This document shows, piece by piece, positions 15,365-24,542 of a DNA stretch of 64,000 nucleotides. The stretch is from Phytopseudomonas dryadis (GTDB taxonomy: Bacteria > Pseudomonadota > Gammaproteobacteria > Pseudomonadales > Pseudomonadaceae), in contig NZ_QJUM01000008.1 of assembly GCF_004327355.1 (NCBI RefSeq), positions 1-64,000 on the forward strand, written 5' to 3'. The translations under genes and the position numbers were made by a program. The notes beneath the pieces were generated by a model, which was not told the origin of the DNA, made no database searches, and worked only from the letters and a program-made list of their open reading frames with translations. Numbering within the stretch: the first letter of the stretch is position 1; every line of letters begins with the position of its first letter.

Positions 15365-18100
15365 ATGGAGAACGTCGAGATGCCCCAGCGACACCCCACC
15401 GCTGCCGAACGCCACTGGCATGCCCTGGATAAACAACACGCCCTGGACGAACTGGCCAGCGGCAACGATGGCCTGAGCCAGGACGAAGCCACCCGGCGCC
15501 TGCACCAGCATGGCGCCAACCGTCTGCCACCGCCGAAACGCCGGGGCCCCCTGCGCCGCCTGCTGGCGCAATTCCACAACGTGCTGCTGTACATGATGCT
15601 CGCCGCGTCGCTGGTCACCGCACTGCTCGGCCACTGGCTGGATACCGCGGTGATCCTCGCCGCGGTGCTGGTCAACGCGATCATCGGCTTCATCCAGGAA
15701 GGCAAGGCCGAGAACGCCCTGGATGCCATCCGCGACCTGCTCTCGGCCCATGCCATGGTGCTGCGTGGCGGCGAACGCCGGGAGATCCCCGCCGAACAAC
15801 TGGTGCCCGGCGACGTGGTGCTGCTGGCCTCCGGCGACAAGGTGCCGGCCGACCTGCGCCTGCTCAGCGTGAAGAACTTCAACGTCGAGGAAGCAGCCCT
15901 CACCGGGGAATCGGTGCCGGTGGAAAAATCCGTCGACGCCGTGGCGCCCGACGCCGCCCTCGGCGACCGCCGCGGCATGGCCTATTCCGGCACCCTGGTC
16001 AGCAGTGGCCAGGCCGTCGGCCTGGTGGTCGCCACCGGCGTCGACACCGAACTGGGACGTATCGGCACCCTGCTGCGCCAGGTGCAGAGCCTGTCCACGC
16101 CGCTGCTGCGGCAGATCGACCGGTTCAGCCGCTGGCTGGCGCTAGCCATCGTCCTGTTCGGCGCGGCGACCTTCGTCCTCGGCACCCTGTGGCGCGGCCA
16201 GCCGGCGGCGGACATGTTCATGATGGTGGTGGCGCTGACCGCCTCAGCGATCCCCGAAGGCCTGCCGGCGATCATGACGGTGATCCTCGCCCTCGGCGTG
16301 CAGCGCATGGCCAAGCGCAACGCCATCGTGCGGCGCCTGCCGGCGGTGGAGACCCTCGGTTCGGTGACGGTGATCTGCTCGGACAAGACCGGCACCCTGA
16401 CGCGCAACGAAATGACCGTGCAGCGCGTGGTCAGCGCCAGCTCCATCGTCGATGTCAGCGGCGTCGGCTACGCGCCCGAGGGCGGCTTCCAGCGCCATGG
16501 CCAGGCGGTCGGCGACGGCGATGCCGAACTGCAGGAAATCGGCCGCGCCGCCCTGCTGTGCAACGATGCCCGGCTGCAACAGGACAACGACGGCCACTGG
16601 CTGCTGCACGGCGACCCGACCGAGGGCGCCCTGCTGACCCTGGCGCTCAAGGCCGGCCTGGACGTTGCCGAACTGCACGGCCAGTTGCCACGCGGCGACG
16701 TCATTCCCTTCGAGTCCGAACACCGCTTCATGGCCACGCTGCACCATGACCATCAGGGCCACGGCGTCATCTACCTCAAGGGCGCGCCGGAGCGCATCCT
16801 CGAGATGTGCGCCAGCCAGCGCGGCGGCGACGGCAGTGAACAGCCCCTCGACGCCGATTACTGGCGGCGCCAGGCCACCGACCTGGCCGCCCGCGGCCTG
16901 CGCCTGCTGGCCATCGCCGCGCGCGCGGCGCCGGCCGAACAACGCAACCTGAACATCGCCGACGTCGAGCAGGGCTTCAGCCTGCTGGCCCTGGTCGGCA
17001 TCATCGATCCGCCACGCGAGGAAGCCATCGCCGCGGTCGCCGAATGCCGCCGGGCCGGCATCTCGGTGCGGATGATCACCGGCGACCACGTCGACACCGC
17101 CCGCGCCATCGGCGCGCAGCTGGGCATCGGCATCGACCGCCCGGCCATGACCGGTGCCGAGATCGAGCTGCTCGACGACCAGCGCCTGGCGCAGGTGCTG
17201 CCCACCGTCGAGGTGTTCGCCCGCGCCAGCCCGGAACACAAGCTGCGCCTGGTACAGGCCATGCAGGCCAGCGGCCAGGTGGTGGCGATGACCGGCGACG
17301 GGGTCAACGACGCGCCCGCCCTCAAACGCGCCGACGTCGGCGTGGCCATGGGCCGCAAGGGCACCGAAGCGGCCAAGGAGGCGGCCGAGGTGGTGCTGGC
17401 CGACGACAACTTCGCCAGCATCGCCGGGGCGGTGCGCGAAGGCCGGGCGATCTACGACAACCTGAAGAAATTCATCCTGTTCATGCTGCCCACCAACGGC
17501 GGCGAAGCGCTGATCATCATCAGCGCGATCCTGTTCCAGCTCACCCTGCCGCTGACCCCGGTGCAGGTGCTGTGGATCAACATGGTCACCTCCAGCACCC
17601 TGGGCCTGGCCCTGGCCTTCGAACCCTCGGAGAGCGGCCTGATGAAGCGCGCCCCGCGCGACCCCGCCGAACCGCTTCTGTCGGGCTTCTTCGTCTGGCG
17701 CGTGCTGATGGTCTCGGTGCTGATGATGGCCGGCGCCCTGGGCCTGTTCCTCTGGGAGCTGGAACGCGGCACCAGCCTGGAAAGCGCGCGCACCATCGCC
17801 GTCAACACCGTGGTGATGTGCGAGATCTTCTACCTGTTCAACAGCCGCCACATCTTCGACTCGGTGCTCAACCGCGAAGGGCTGCTGGGCAACCCCGCCG
17901 TACTGATCGCCATTGCCGCCTGCGTGGTGCTGCAGTTGCTGTTCACCTACGCCCCGCCGCTGCAACAGGTGTTCGGCGCTACCGGCCTGAGCGCCAGCGA
18001 ATGGCTGCGGGTACTGGCGGCCGGCGCCCTGCTGTTCTGCGTCGCCGAACTGGAGAAGACCCTGATCCGCCGCTTCGATCTGCACCCCAGCGGTCGTTAG
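15365..18100 (+). CDS. P2-type cation-transporting ATPase
   Basis: A 911-residue P-type ATPase of the SERCA/PMR1-like (type IIA) build. In order it has an N-terminal cation-ATPase domain (about 20-85), the first membrane pair (about 75-115), the actuator domain with LTGES at T180, the second membrane pair with the ion-site motif PEGLP, the phosphorylation motif DKTGTLT at D340, a nucleotide-binding domain with KGAPERIL, the hinge TGDGVNDAPALK, and a C-terminal block of about six membrane helices. The protein would move Ca2+, Mn2+ or Na+ across the inner membrane with ATP; sequence alone does not settle the ion. The ATG at 15365 has an AGGA ribosome site. It diverges from the usp gene across an Anr-like site, so co-induction under low oxygen is plausible. 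Confidence 0.9.
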   Translation: MENVEMPQRHPTAAERHWHALDKQHALDELASGNDGLSQDEATRRLHQHGANRLPPPKRRGPLRRLLAQFHNVLLYMMLAASLVTALLGHWLDTAVILAAVLVNAIIGFIQEGKAENALDAIRDLLSAHAMVLRGGERREIPAEQLVPGDVVLLASGDKVPADLRLLSVKNFNVEEAALTGESVPVEKSVDAVAPDAALGDRRGMAYSGTLVSSGQAVGLVVATGVDTELGRIGTLLRQVQSLSTPLLRQIDRFSRWLALAIVLFGAATFVLGTLWRGQPAADMFMMVVALTASAIPEGLPAIMTVILALGVQRMAKRNAIVRRLPAVETLGSVTVICSDKTGTLTRNEMTVQRVVSASSIVDVSGVGYAPEGGFQRHGQAVGDGDAELQEIGRAALLCNDARLQQDNDGHWLLHGDPTEGALLTLALKAGLDVAELHGQLPRGDVIPFESEHRFMATLHHDHQGHGVIYLKGAPERILEMCASQRGGDGSEQPLDADYWRRQATDLAARGLRLLAIAARAAPAEQRNLNIADVEQGFSLLALVGIIDPPREEAIAAVAECRRAGISVRMITGDHVDTARAIGAQLGIGIDRPAMTGAEIELLDDQRLAQVLPTVEVFARASPEHKLRLVQAMQASGQVVAMTGDGVNDAPALKRADVGVAMGRKGTEAAKEAAEVVLADDNFASIAGAVREGRAIYDNLKKFILFMLPTNGGEALIIISAILFQLTLPLTPVQVLWINMVTSSTLGLALAFEPSESGLMKRAPRDPAEPLLSGFFVWRVLMVSVLMMAGALGLFLWELERGTSLESARTIAVNTVVMCEIFYLFNSRHIFDSVLNREGLLGNPAVLIAIAACVVLQLLFTYAPPLQQVFGATGLSASEWLRVLAAGALLFCVAELEKTLIRRFDLHPSGR

Positions 18101-18112
18101 GTCGGGAAACGC

Positions 18113-18141
18113 CCTGCGCCAGAGTGACCGGCTGGCGCAGG
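18113..18141 (+). terminator. Strong hairpin after the cation ATPase gene
   Basis: A perfect 10-bp stem (CCTGCGCCAG / CTGGCGCAGG) with a 9-nt loop lies 13 bp after the ATPase stop. It lacks a T-run, so intrinsic termination would be weak; it may instead protect the mRNA 3' end. Confidence 0.45.
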
Positions 18142-18229
18142 GGCCTATCAGGGCGGTCGCACTGCGCGCTCAAGGAGCCTAGAAAGAACGCCGGAAAGCT
18201 GGACGGCTGAACGAAAGACCAGCGGCCAG

Positions 18230-18408
18230 CCTAATAAGCCTTTGGCTCGCAAAACGGCGGCTTGCCCTGCTCCCGTGGGAGCCGCGCCCCCGCGGCGATT
18301 GGTGGCCATCCCGCGATTTTCGCAGGATGGCCACGGGCGTATCGCGCCGGGGTCGACGCGCCTACACGGGCGGCGAGGCGCCTGCAAAAACCTTGTCTGA
18401 TCGGCATC
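18230..18408 (-). repeat. REP/BIME-type unit, copy A (inverted)
   Basis: This carries a REP-like palindromic core (TGGGAGCCGCGCCCCCGCGG...) and ends with the reverse complement of a GATCAGACAAGG...GCAGG flank. In reverse complement it aligns with the units at 43403-43558 and 49250-49438, including the GGCAAGCCGCCGT.TTGCG extension. It fills most of the 467-bp gap between the ATPase gene and the lipoprotein gene; I see no gene there. Confidence 0.75.
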
Positions 18409-18500
18409 GAGCGGCCAGCCGGACTTTGCGCAGGGCTTTCCAGCCTCCAGCGCCTTCATCAAGGCATAGGCTGGATAACCGCACAGGGGGCCGCTCTTCG

Positions 18501-18530
18501 GCTTGCGCTGAAACGTCAACAGACCCTAAG
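18501..18530 (-). repeat. Solitary end of the MITE-like family
   Basis: The stretch starting GCTTGCGCTGAAACGTCAAC and continuing AGACCCTAAG matches, in reverse orientation, the termini of the element at 56694-56932 and resembles those at 44694-44961. No partner end is visible upstream, so this is a remnant or one-ended copy. It sits about 40 bp before the lipoprotein start and may overlap its promoter. Confidence 0.55.
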
Positions 18531-18567
18531 ATGCGCCGCTTGGGAGTATTCAGGACAGGGACTTTCC

Positions 18568-19659
18568 GTGCGTTATTACACACTGCTGGGATCGCTGGCG
18601 ATCATGCTTTCGGGCTGCGCCCTGCAGCCGTCGGCCTCCGTGCCCGACAGCGCCGCGACGACACCGGCACCCACTGCGCCGCAGCCTGCAGCCCCCGCCG
18701 AACAAGCCGTCGTGCCGGGCGTCGCCTTCGTCGCGCCCAGCGGCGAGGCGCTGAACAGTGCGCCCGCCATCGCCGGGCTGGATTCCCGTCATGAACCCGA
18801 AGAACACGAGATCCAGGCCGGTCAGTGCTGGGTCTATGCCCAGGTCAAGCCGCGCCCGGTGCAGAGCACCCTGGATGTGGTGGTCAAGGATTCGGTCAAC
18901 AAGATCACCGTCACCCCTGCCGAACTGCAGAAGGGCTTCACCCAGGTCGTCACCCGCGAGGGCGCCAAGACCTATCGCATCGAGCCGCCGACCTACCGCG
19001 AAGTGACCGAGCAGGTGATGATCCGCCCGGAACTCAAACGCTATGTCGTGGTGCCGGCGGTGTATCGGGAACGCCAGCAGACCGTGGTACTCGAAGAGGC
19101 CAAGACCGTGCTCGACCCGTGCCGCACCGCGGGCACCGGCTACGCGCGCGGCACCGGGGTGATGGCGTTCTGTGCCCGCGAAGTGCCGGCCAGAGAGGAA
19201 GTGGTCAAGGTACAGGAGCTGGTGTCCCCGGAAACCGTCAGGGTCGAAACCGAACCGGCCGAGTACAAGAGCGTCAAGCGCTGGGTGATCGACAAACCGG
19301 CCCAGGCCGTCGAAGTGATCCTCGATCCGGAAGTCACCCAACTGGCGATGAGCGAGATCAGCAGGCCGGTGGAGGCCAATCAGGTCATCCTCCCGGAAAA
19401 GAAGAAGCAACTGCAGGTCACCCGCTTCGAAGGCAAGGCCCGCATCGTGTCGCGCCAGACCGTGTGCGAAGGCGATATCGACAAGGAGCTGGTCACCCGC
19501 CTGCAACACAGCCTGGCCAGGCGCGGCTTCGACCCGGGCCGCGCCGACGGTCTGCTGGGCAAGCGCACCATCGGCGCGCTGAGCGAGTTCCAGGCCGCCA
19601 ACGGCCTCGCCATCGGCGCCCTGACCCTGGAAAGCCTGACGGTTCTGGAACTCGACTGA
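18568..19659 (+). CDS. Peptidoglycan-binding lipoprotein
   Basis: I start this gene at GTG 18568, preceded by AGGACAGGG, which yields a lipoprotein signal (YYTLLGSLAIMLSGC, lipidated Cys17). The open frame extends upstream but through repeat sequence. Of the 363 residues, about 18-60 form an Ala/Pro/Thr-rich linker. About 75-290 contain repeated segments of the type ...P.Y..V.....P......V.P.Y, with three cysteines, that recall extracytoplasmic adhesin-like repeats. About 300-360 form a PG_binding_1 domain (LQHSLARRGFDPGRADGLLGKRTIGALSEFQ). It is probably anchored in the outer membrane and contacts peptidoglycan; its biological role is not known. It is monocistronic by context. Confidence 0.85.
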   Translation: MRYYTLLGSLAIMLSGCALQPSASVPDSAATTPAPTAPQPAAPAEQAVVPGVAFVAPSGEALNSAPAIAGLDSRHEPEEHEIQAGQCWVYAQVKPRPVQSTLDVVVKDSVNKITVTPAELQKGFTQVVTREGAKTYRIEPPTYREVTEQVMIRPELKRYVVVPAVYRERQQTVVLEEAKTVLDPCRTAGTGYARGTGVMAFCAREVPAREEVVKVQELVSPETVRVETEPAEYKSVKRWVIDKPAQAVEVILDPEVTQLAMSEISRPVEANQVILPEKKKQLQVTRFEGKARIVSRQTVCEGDIDKELVTRLQHSLARRGFDPGRADGLLGKRTIGALSEFQAANGLAIGALTLESLTVLELD

Positions 19660-19790
19660 GCCGTCTCCGGCACGCCCGCCCGGGCGCGCCGGCAGTCCAG
19701 CGCCCTGCGCCATCCGCTGCAAGCAATGGCCATATCGCGCCAACAGCCTGCTAAGCTCGCCGTATATCCCAACGCAAGAAGGTTATACCC

Positions 19791-20468
19791 ATGCTCCGCA
19801 TCCCTGCTCTCGTCGCCGGCCTGCTGCTGTCCGCCAACGTTTTCGCCCTGTCGCTTGCCGACCTCAGCCAGCAGGACGCCAGTGGCGGCCTGAAGGATGC
19901 GCTCACCCAGGGGGCCAAGATCGCCGTGCAGCAACTGGGCAAGCCGGGCGGCTTCAGCAACGACCCGAACGTGCGCATCGAACTGCCGGGCACCCTGGGC
20001 AAAGCCGCCAAGACCATGAAGATGATGGGCATGGGGGCCCAGGTCGAGCAACTGGAAAGCAGCATGAACAAGGCCGCCGAGGCCGCCGTGCCGCAGGCCC
20101 AGGCGCTGCTGGTCGAGGCGGTGAAGAAGATGACCGTGCAGGACGCCAAGAGCATCCTCGCCGGCCCTCAGGATTCCGCCACCCAGTACCTCGACAAGAG
20201 CAGCCGCGAGCAGATCCGCGCCAAATTCCTGCCCATCGTCAAGCAAGCCACCGACCAGGTCGGCCTGGCCAAGCAGTACAACAGCTTCGCCGGCCAGGCG
20301 GCCACCTTCGGCGTGCTCGACGCGAAGAGTGCGAACATCGAGAGCTACGTCACCGAGCAGGCGCTCGACGGCCTGTTCGAGGTGATCGCCAAGCAGGAAG
20401 CCAGCATCCGCCAGAACCCGGCGGCGGCCGCCACCAGCCTGGCGAAGAAGGTCTTCGGCGCGCTGTGA
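19791..20468 (+). CDS. DUF4197 family periplasmic protein
   Basis: A 225-residue protein with signal peptide MLRIPALVAGLLLSANVFA, then an almost wholly helical body typical of DUF4197 (LSQQDASGGLKDALTQGAKIAVQQL, GF..D..VRI.LP..L). The function of the family is not established. The start has an AAGAAGG ribosome site (about 19776-19782). It converges with the glycan operon, 16 bp from its last gene, and no clear terminator separates them. Confidence 0.88.
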   Translation: MLRIPALVAGLLLSANVFALSLADLSQQDASGGLKDALTQGAKIAVQQLGKPGGFSNDPNVRIELPGTLGKAAKTMKMMGMGAQVEQLESSMNKAAEAAVPQAQALLVEAVKKMTVQDAKSILAGPQDSATQYLDKSSREQIRAKFLPIVKQATDQVGLAKQYNSFAGQAATFGVLDAKSANIESYVTEQALDGLFEVIAKQEASIRQNPAAAATSLAKKVFGAL

Positions 20469-20484
20469 GCGCCGGCCACCGCGC

Positions 20485-21414
20485 TCACCTCAACGGGGCG
20501 GGGCTCACCACCGGCAAGCGTGGCAACGGCCGCATCAGCAGGGGCGAAGCGCGGCCGGCCAGCGGGTCGCTCGCGCCGTGCTGGTTGTCGTAGAGCAGCT
20601 TGCCCCAGGGCCGGTAACGCAGTTCGAACACCGCCGTCGGGTGGCACGGCGGCCAGGTGGCCGGAGTGGACGGCAGCGCCAGGAAGGGCTGCCCTTCCTG
20701 GCTCACCTGACGGAACGACTCGCGGATGATGCCGATGCGGCACGGCAACGCCGTGGCATAGGCCAGGCGCACCAGCGGCGTCAGCGCCGCGGTCCCGACG
20801 CCATCCTGCCACCAGACCTCGAGGCCCGTGCCGGCCAGCCCGTCCAGCCACTGTGCGAATACCTGCGGGGCGAGAAAGCCGCCGGTGAAGGCGCTCAGGT
20901 GCAGCGGCCGGTTCAGTTGCTGGGCGAAACTGTGCAACTGCCGGCGCAGTTCGACACGTCGCTCGCGTTCACGGAAATTCCAGTCGTCCAGTTCCATCGG
21001 CAGGTACCAGCCGGCGACCGGCAGCCGCCAGTTCGCCAGCAGTTCGCGCTGCTGCTGCATGCCCAGGCTCAGTTGCTCGTGCCAGTAGTAGCTGAAGTCA
21101 TCGCGACTGGCGAGATTGCGGTAGTAGTCCGGGTCGTAGTGGAGCCCGAGGATCAGCTCGAGTCCCTGGCCGTCGGCTTCGCGCAGGGCCGTGGCCAGCC
21201 AGCCGGCGGCCCCGCCGAAATCCTCGTTGCCGAAACGCGTCCACTGCACCACCAGGGTCTCGACCCCGTTGGCCACGCTGTCGCGCCAGATGCCGCGCCA
21301 CTGCGCCGGGCTCAGGTTGGCATCGGCGTTGAGCGGTTGATAGAACAGCCGCGTATCCGCCTGGACGCCCAGGGCGGTACAGAGCAACAGGGTGAGCATC
21401 AGGCGCTTGGTCAA
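20485..21414 (-). CDS. ybcH: DUF4434 / YbcH-like periplasmic protein of the glycan operon
   Basis: 309 residues. The start is TTG at 21414, overlapping the nfrA stop (TTGA) and preceded by GGAG within nfrA; it gives a good signal peptide (MTKRLMLTLLLCTALGVQA). The alternative ATG at 21399 loses the basic N-region. The mature part has the TIM-barrel-like DUF4434 pattern (FYQPLNADANLSPAQWRGIW, VVQWTRFG, LGLHYDPDYY, GWYLPMELDDWNF), reminiscent of glycoside hydrolases. E. coli ybcH occupies the same place after nfrA. A role in trimming or releasing the secreted glycan is inference; whether it is catalytically active cannot be read with certainty. Confidence 0.82.
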   Translation of the reverse strand: MTKRLMLTLLLCTALGVQADTRLFYQPLNADANLSPAQWRGIWRDSVANGVETLVVQWTRFGNEDFGGAAGWLATALREADGQGLELILGLHYDPDYYRNLASRDDFSYYWHEQLSLGMQQQRELLANWRLPVAGWYLPMELDDWNFRERERRVELRRQLHSFAQQLNRPLHLSAFTGGFLAPQVFAQWLDGLAGTGLEVWWQDGVGTAALTPLVRLAYATALPCRIGIIRESFRQVSQEGQPFLALPSTPATWPPCHPTAVFELRYRPWGKLLYDNQHGASDPLAGRASPLLMRPLPRLPVVSPAPLR

Positions 21415-24400
21415 AAGTTGAGCTCCAGTCCGGTCAGCCAGCCGCCTTCACCGTCGTACAGGGTCCCGCCCAGCGACTGCTGGTATTCCACGCGCAGCGA
21501 CAGGCGACCACGGAAGGCATTGTAGCGGTCATCGTCGAACCACAGTTGCCAGCGCACGCCGACACCGGCCCGCAGGTCCTCGCGCCAGTCGAGCTCGCCG
21601 CTCTGACTGCCGGCCTGCAGCAGCGCATACGGCATCAGCGTCTGCGCACTGGCGGTCGGCAGCTTGAAGACGTGGCCCTGCTGGTAGCGGGCGAGCAACT
21701 GCTTGTCGCCGCTCTTGCTCCACCAGGCCGCGTCCAGGTACAGGGAACGCTCGCCCCAGTCGCGCTCGTCGGTGCGCCAGTCGTTGCGCCATTTGCCCTG
21801 ATCGAGCAGCGAGGCGCTGGCCCGCAGCAGCAGGTCGACATCGCTGCGTCCCTCGCGCCGGTGATCCCCGAGGCTGTCGCCCAGCCGCCCGGGATCGAAC
21901 AGTTGCCCCAGGGCCAGGCCACTGTGCTCATCGGGCAAACGGCTCTCGCCGTAGAGTTCGCCGTAGAGGTTGAGGTTCAGCGCGCCGAAGGGCTTGTAGC
22001 GCAGGCCCAGGCCGGCGCCCAGGGACTCGCCATAGCGGCTGCGCTGCTGCGAGCCCAGCAGCGCCCGGGCATACACCGACAGGCTGCGCCCGGCGCGGCT
22101 CGGCTCCTCGCCCAGGGCGTGATCCCACATGGCGATCTGCACGTTCTGCGCGCCGGCGCGGGTGCCGGCGCTCTGCGCATCGGCCGCGGCGACACCGGCC
22201 GGCGACCAGGTGCTGGAAAGGCTGACACTGTCGCGCCGCGACAAGGATTCGTGGCCACGGCGCAAGCGGTAGCGGCGCTGCCGCATATCGCGCTCGGCGT
22301 CCTCGGCCACCGCCATCGGTACCTGCTGCAGGTCGATGGCGCGGCGCAGTTGTTCCCGGGCCGCGGCGCTGTCGCCGACTTCGTCGTAGCGCGCGGCCAG
22401 GGTTTCGGCGATGCGGTAGTCCTGCGGGTCGCCCTGCGCCACGCGCTGCAACCAGGCAATCGACTCACGCCGCTGCGCCGGGTCGCGGGAGGCCGCCAGG
22501 CGCTGGGCGTAATCGCTGCGGTAGCGCGCCACGTCAGGCGCCTGGCGCAGCGCCTGCTGCAGCCAGGCGAGGCTCAGGGCGGCGTCACCGGCGGCCAGGG
22601 CGATGTTCGAGCCCTCGTACAGGTGTTCGGCGCTGGGCTGCGCATCGATGGCCCGACGCTGGTACTGCAGGGCCGTCTGCGCCTGCCCGTCGGCGAGCGC
22701 GATGGCCGCGCCCAGGCGCCAGACCTCGGCACTCTCCTGCTCGAGCGACTGCCAACGCTGTTGCGCCTCGCGGACCTGCCCGGCGCTCAAGGCACTGCGG
22801 GCGGCGGCCAGGCGGGCCTCGGGGTCGAGCTGGGCACTCGGGTAACGGCGCCAGATCTCGTAGGCCGCCTGCGGGTCGCCCGCCGCGTCCAGGGCGTAGG
22901 CCAGCGGCAGGCGACTGCCGGCATCGCCACGGGCCAGCGCCTGCCGGTAATACACCACCGCCACGCCGGGTTGCCCGGGCATGGCGCAGCGGCCCAGCGC
23001 GCGCAGTTGCCCGGTTTCCCCGGGCGCGTCGCCGGCATTGCGATACACCGGCTCGCAGGCGCCGGCTTCGGCCAGACGGCCGAGCAGTTGCGCACGCGAT
23101 GCCGGGTCGACGTCCTCGAGCAGGGACTCGATCGGCCCCACCGCCAGGCGCGTCGACGGCTCGGCATACAATCCGGCCAGGCGTTGCAGCAGGCGCGTCG
23201 GCAAACGTGCGCCATGGGTCGCGTAGGCACCGGCGAGGAGCGCCAGCACCTCATCGCGCTGACCGTTCTGCAAGCCGATGAAGCTGGCCTGATCCAGCGC
23301 CTGCAGGTCGCCATCGCTGCGGTACAGGCTCAGCCACACGGGGGCCGCCTCGCGGTTGCGGCCCGCGCGTTGCAGCAGCTCGGCGCGCTGGCGCAGCACC
23401 GCGGGCGTCTGTCGCTGCCGGCCCAGCCAGGCGATGGCCTGCTCGCTCTGCCCCTGCGCGACCCAGCGTTCGACCAGCACGGCGCGGCGCTGACTGTCCC
23501 AGGGTTCGGCCAGGCGGTGTTGCGCCAGCGACTGGCTGTCGCCCAGGCGCTGAGCGAGAATCAGCCACTGCTGCGGATCGCCCTGCGGGTCGCAGCGACG
23601 CAGTTGCAGCAGGGCCTTGTCGGCATCGCGTCGCGACAACCATTCGCTGGTTTCCAGGCAGGGCCGCTGCAGTTCGTCGGCCAGGCGCTGCACCCAGTCG
23701 ACCGCCTGGTTCTGCCGGGCCAGCTCCCACAGGCGGAGCTGCTGCGCAGGGCTCAACGCCTGCTGGTGATACAGCTCGACCAGCCAGGCCATGGCCCGCT
23801 GCGGCTGGCCGGCGGCGATGGCCCGCTCGCCGGCCTGCTCACGCAGCTGGTTGGCGGCCTGGCGGGATGGCGCGCTGGCCAGCAGCCGGCGCAGGGCCGC
23901 ATCGTCCTGGCGGCTGGCGTAGGCCAGCCCCAGGCGCTGCCAATCCTGGCCATGCAGTTCATTACGCTCGGCCAGCGGTTGCAGTTGCGCGATGAGCGCC
24001 GACCAGTCCTGCTGCTTTTCCGCCCATACGGCGCGCCAGCGCTGCAGTTGCGGCGCGTCGCCCGGCAGCCCCTGCAACCACTGCAGCGCCGCGCCATCGC
24101 TCTGGCGCTCGGCCAGCGCCAGGCTGTGGGCCTGCCACAGACGCTGCCGCGCGGCGGCCTCGCTGGCGGACATCCAGCCTTCGACCCGGGCGCTGCCCGG
24201 GTGCCCCTGTTCGATCCAGGCCAGGCGCAGTTCCAGCAGGAGCTGCGCGCCGTCTGCCGTATCGGCCAGCGACTCGGCCAACAGCGCGGCCTCGTCATAA
24301 CGGCGCTGCTGCGCCAGCGCCTGCACCAGCAATCGCTGCGCCTCCTGCTGCTGCGGCACCCGCTCGAGCAGGTGGCGCATGAGCTGCTCGACCTGCTGCC

Positions 24401-24542
24401 AGTCCTCGCGCTGGGCGGCCCGATAGGCGCGGTCCAGATACGGGAAGCTGCGGAATTCGGCGAACCCGCTCAGGGCCTGCTGCGCCTGGGTCGGGCCGTT
24501 CAGGCACAGCAGCAGGCTGGCGGTGATCAGCGCTCTGTTCAT
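21411..24542 (-). CDS. nfrA: NfrA-like outer-membrane protein for glycan secretion (N4 adsorption protein A homologue)
   Basis: I start this gene at ATG 24542, which overlaps the nfrB stop (ATGA) and begins MNRALITASLLLCLNGPTQA, a signal peptide; the longer open frame into nfrB is not used. The 1043 residues comprise a long periplasmic superhelix of TPR-like repeats (about 25-740, Ala/Leu/Gln-rich) and a C-terminal beta-barrel (about 780-1043) ending in the aromatic strand GLELNF. The C-terminal part fits the NfrA_C domain. By analogy with E. coli NfrA and BcsC/PgaA it would guide the polysaccharide made by NfrB through periplasm and outer membrane. In E. coli it is the receptor of phage N4. 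Confidence 0.85.
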   Translation of the reverse strand: MNRALITASLLLCLNGPTQAQQALSGFAEFRSFPYLDRAYRAAQREDWQQVEQLMRHLLERVPQQQEAQRLLVQALAQQRRYDEAALLAESLADTADGAQLLLELRLAWIEQGHPGSARVEGWMSASEAAARQRLWQAHSLALAERQSDGAALQWLQGLPGDAPQLQRWRAVWAEKQQDWSALIAQLQPLAERNELHGQDWQRLGLAYASRQDDAALRRLLASAPSRQAANQLREQAGERAIAAGQPQRAMAWLVELYHQQALSPAQQLRLWELARQNQAVDWVQRLADELQRPCLETSEWLSRRDADKALLQLRRCDPQGDPQQWLILAQRLGDSQSLAQHRLAEPWDSQRRAVLVERWVAQGQSEQAIAWLGRQRQTPAVLRQRAELLQRAGRNREAAPVWLSLYRSDGDLQALDQASFIGLQNGQRDEVLALLAGAYATHGARLPTRLLQRLAGLYAEPSTRLAVGPIESLLEDVDPASRAQLLGRLAEAGACEPVYRNAGDAPGETGQLRALGRCAMPGQPGVAVVYYRQALARGDAGSRLPLAYALDAAGDPQAAYEIWRRYPSAQLDPEARLAAARSALSAGQVREAQQRWQSLEQESAEVWRLGAAIALADGQAQTALQYQRRAIDAQPSAEHLYEGSNIALAAGDAALSLAWLQQALRQAPDVARYRSDYAQRLAASRDPAQRRESIAWLQRVAQGDPQDYRIAETLAARYDEVGDSAAAREQLRRAIDLQQVPMAVAEDAERDMRQRRYRLRRGHESLSRRDSVSLSSTWSPAGVAAADAQSAGTRAGAQNVQIAMWDHALGEEPSRAGRSLSVYARALLGSQQRSRYGESLGAGLGLRYKPFGALNLNLYGELYGESRLPDEHSGLALGQLFDPGRLGDSLGDHRREGRSDVDLLLRASASLLDQGKWRNDWRTDERDWGERSLYLDAAWWSKSGDKQLLARYQQGHVFKLPTASAQTLMPYALLQAGSQSGELDWREDLRAGVGVRWQLWFDDDRYNAFRGRLSLRVEYQQSLGGTLYDGEGGWLTGLELNF

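Noticed and set aside
18262..18567. Upstream extension of the lipoprotein frame by 102 codons
   Set aside because: The extension lies in REP and MITE-type repeat sequence. The GTG at 18568 has a ribosome site and gives a proper lipoprotein signal.
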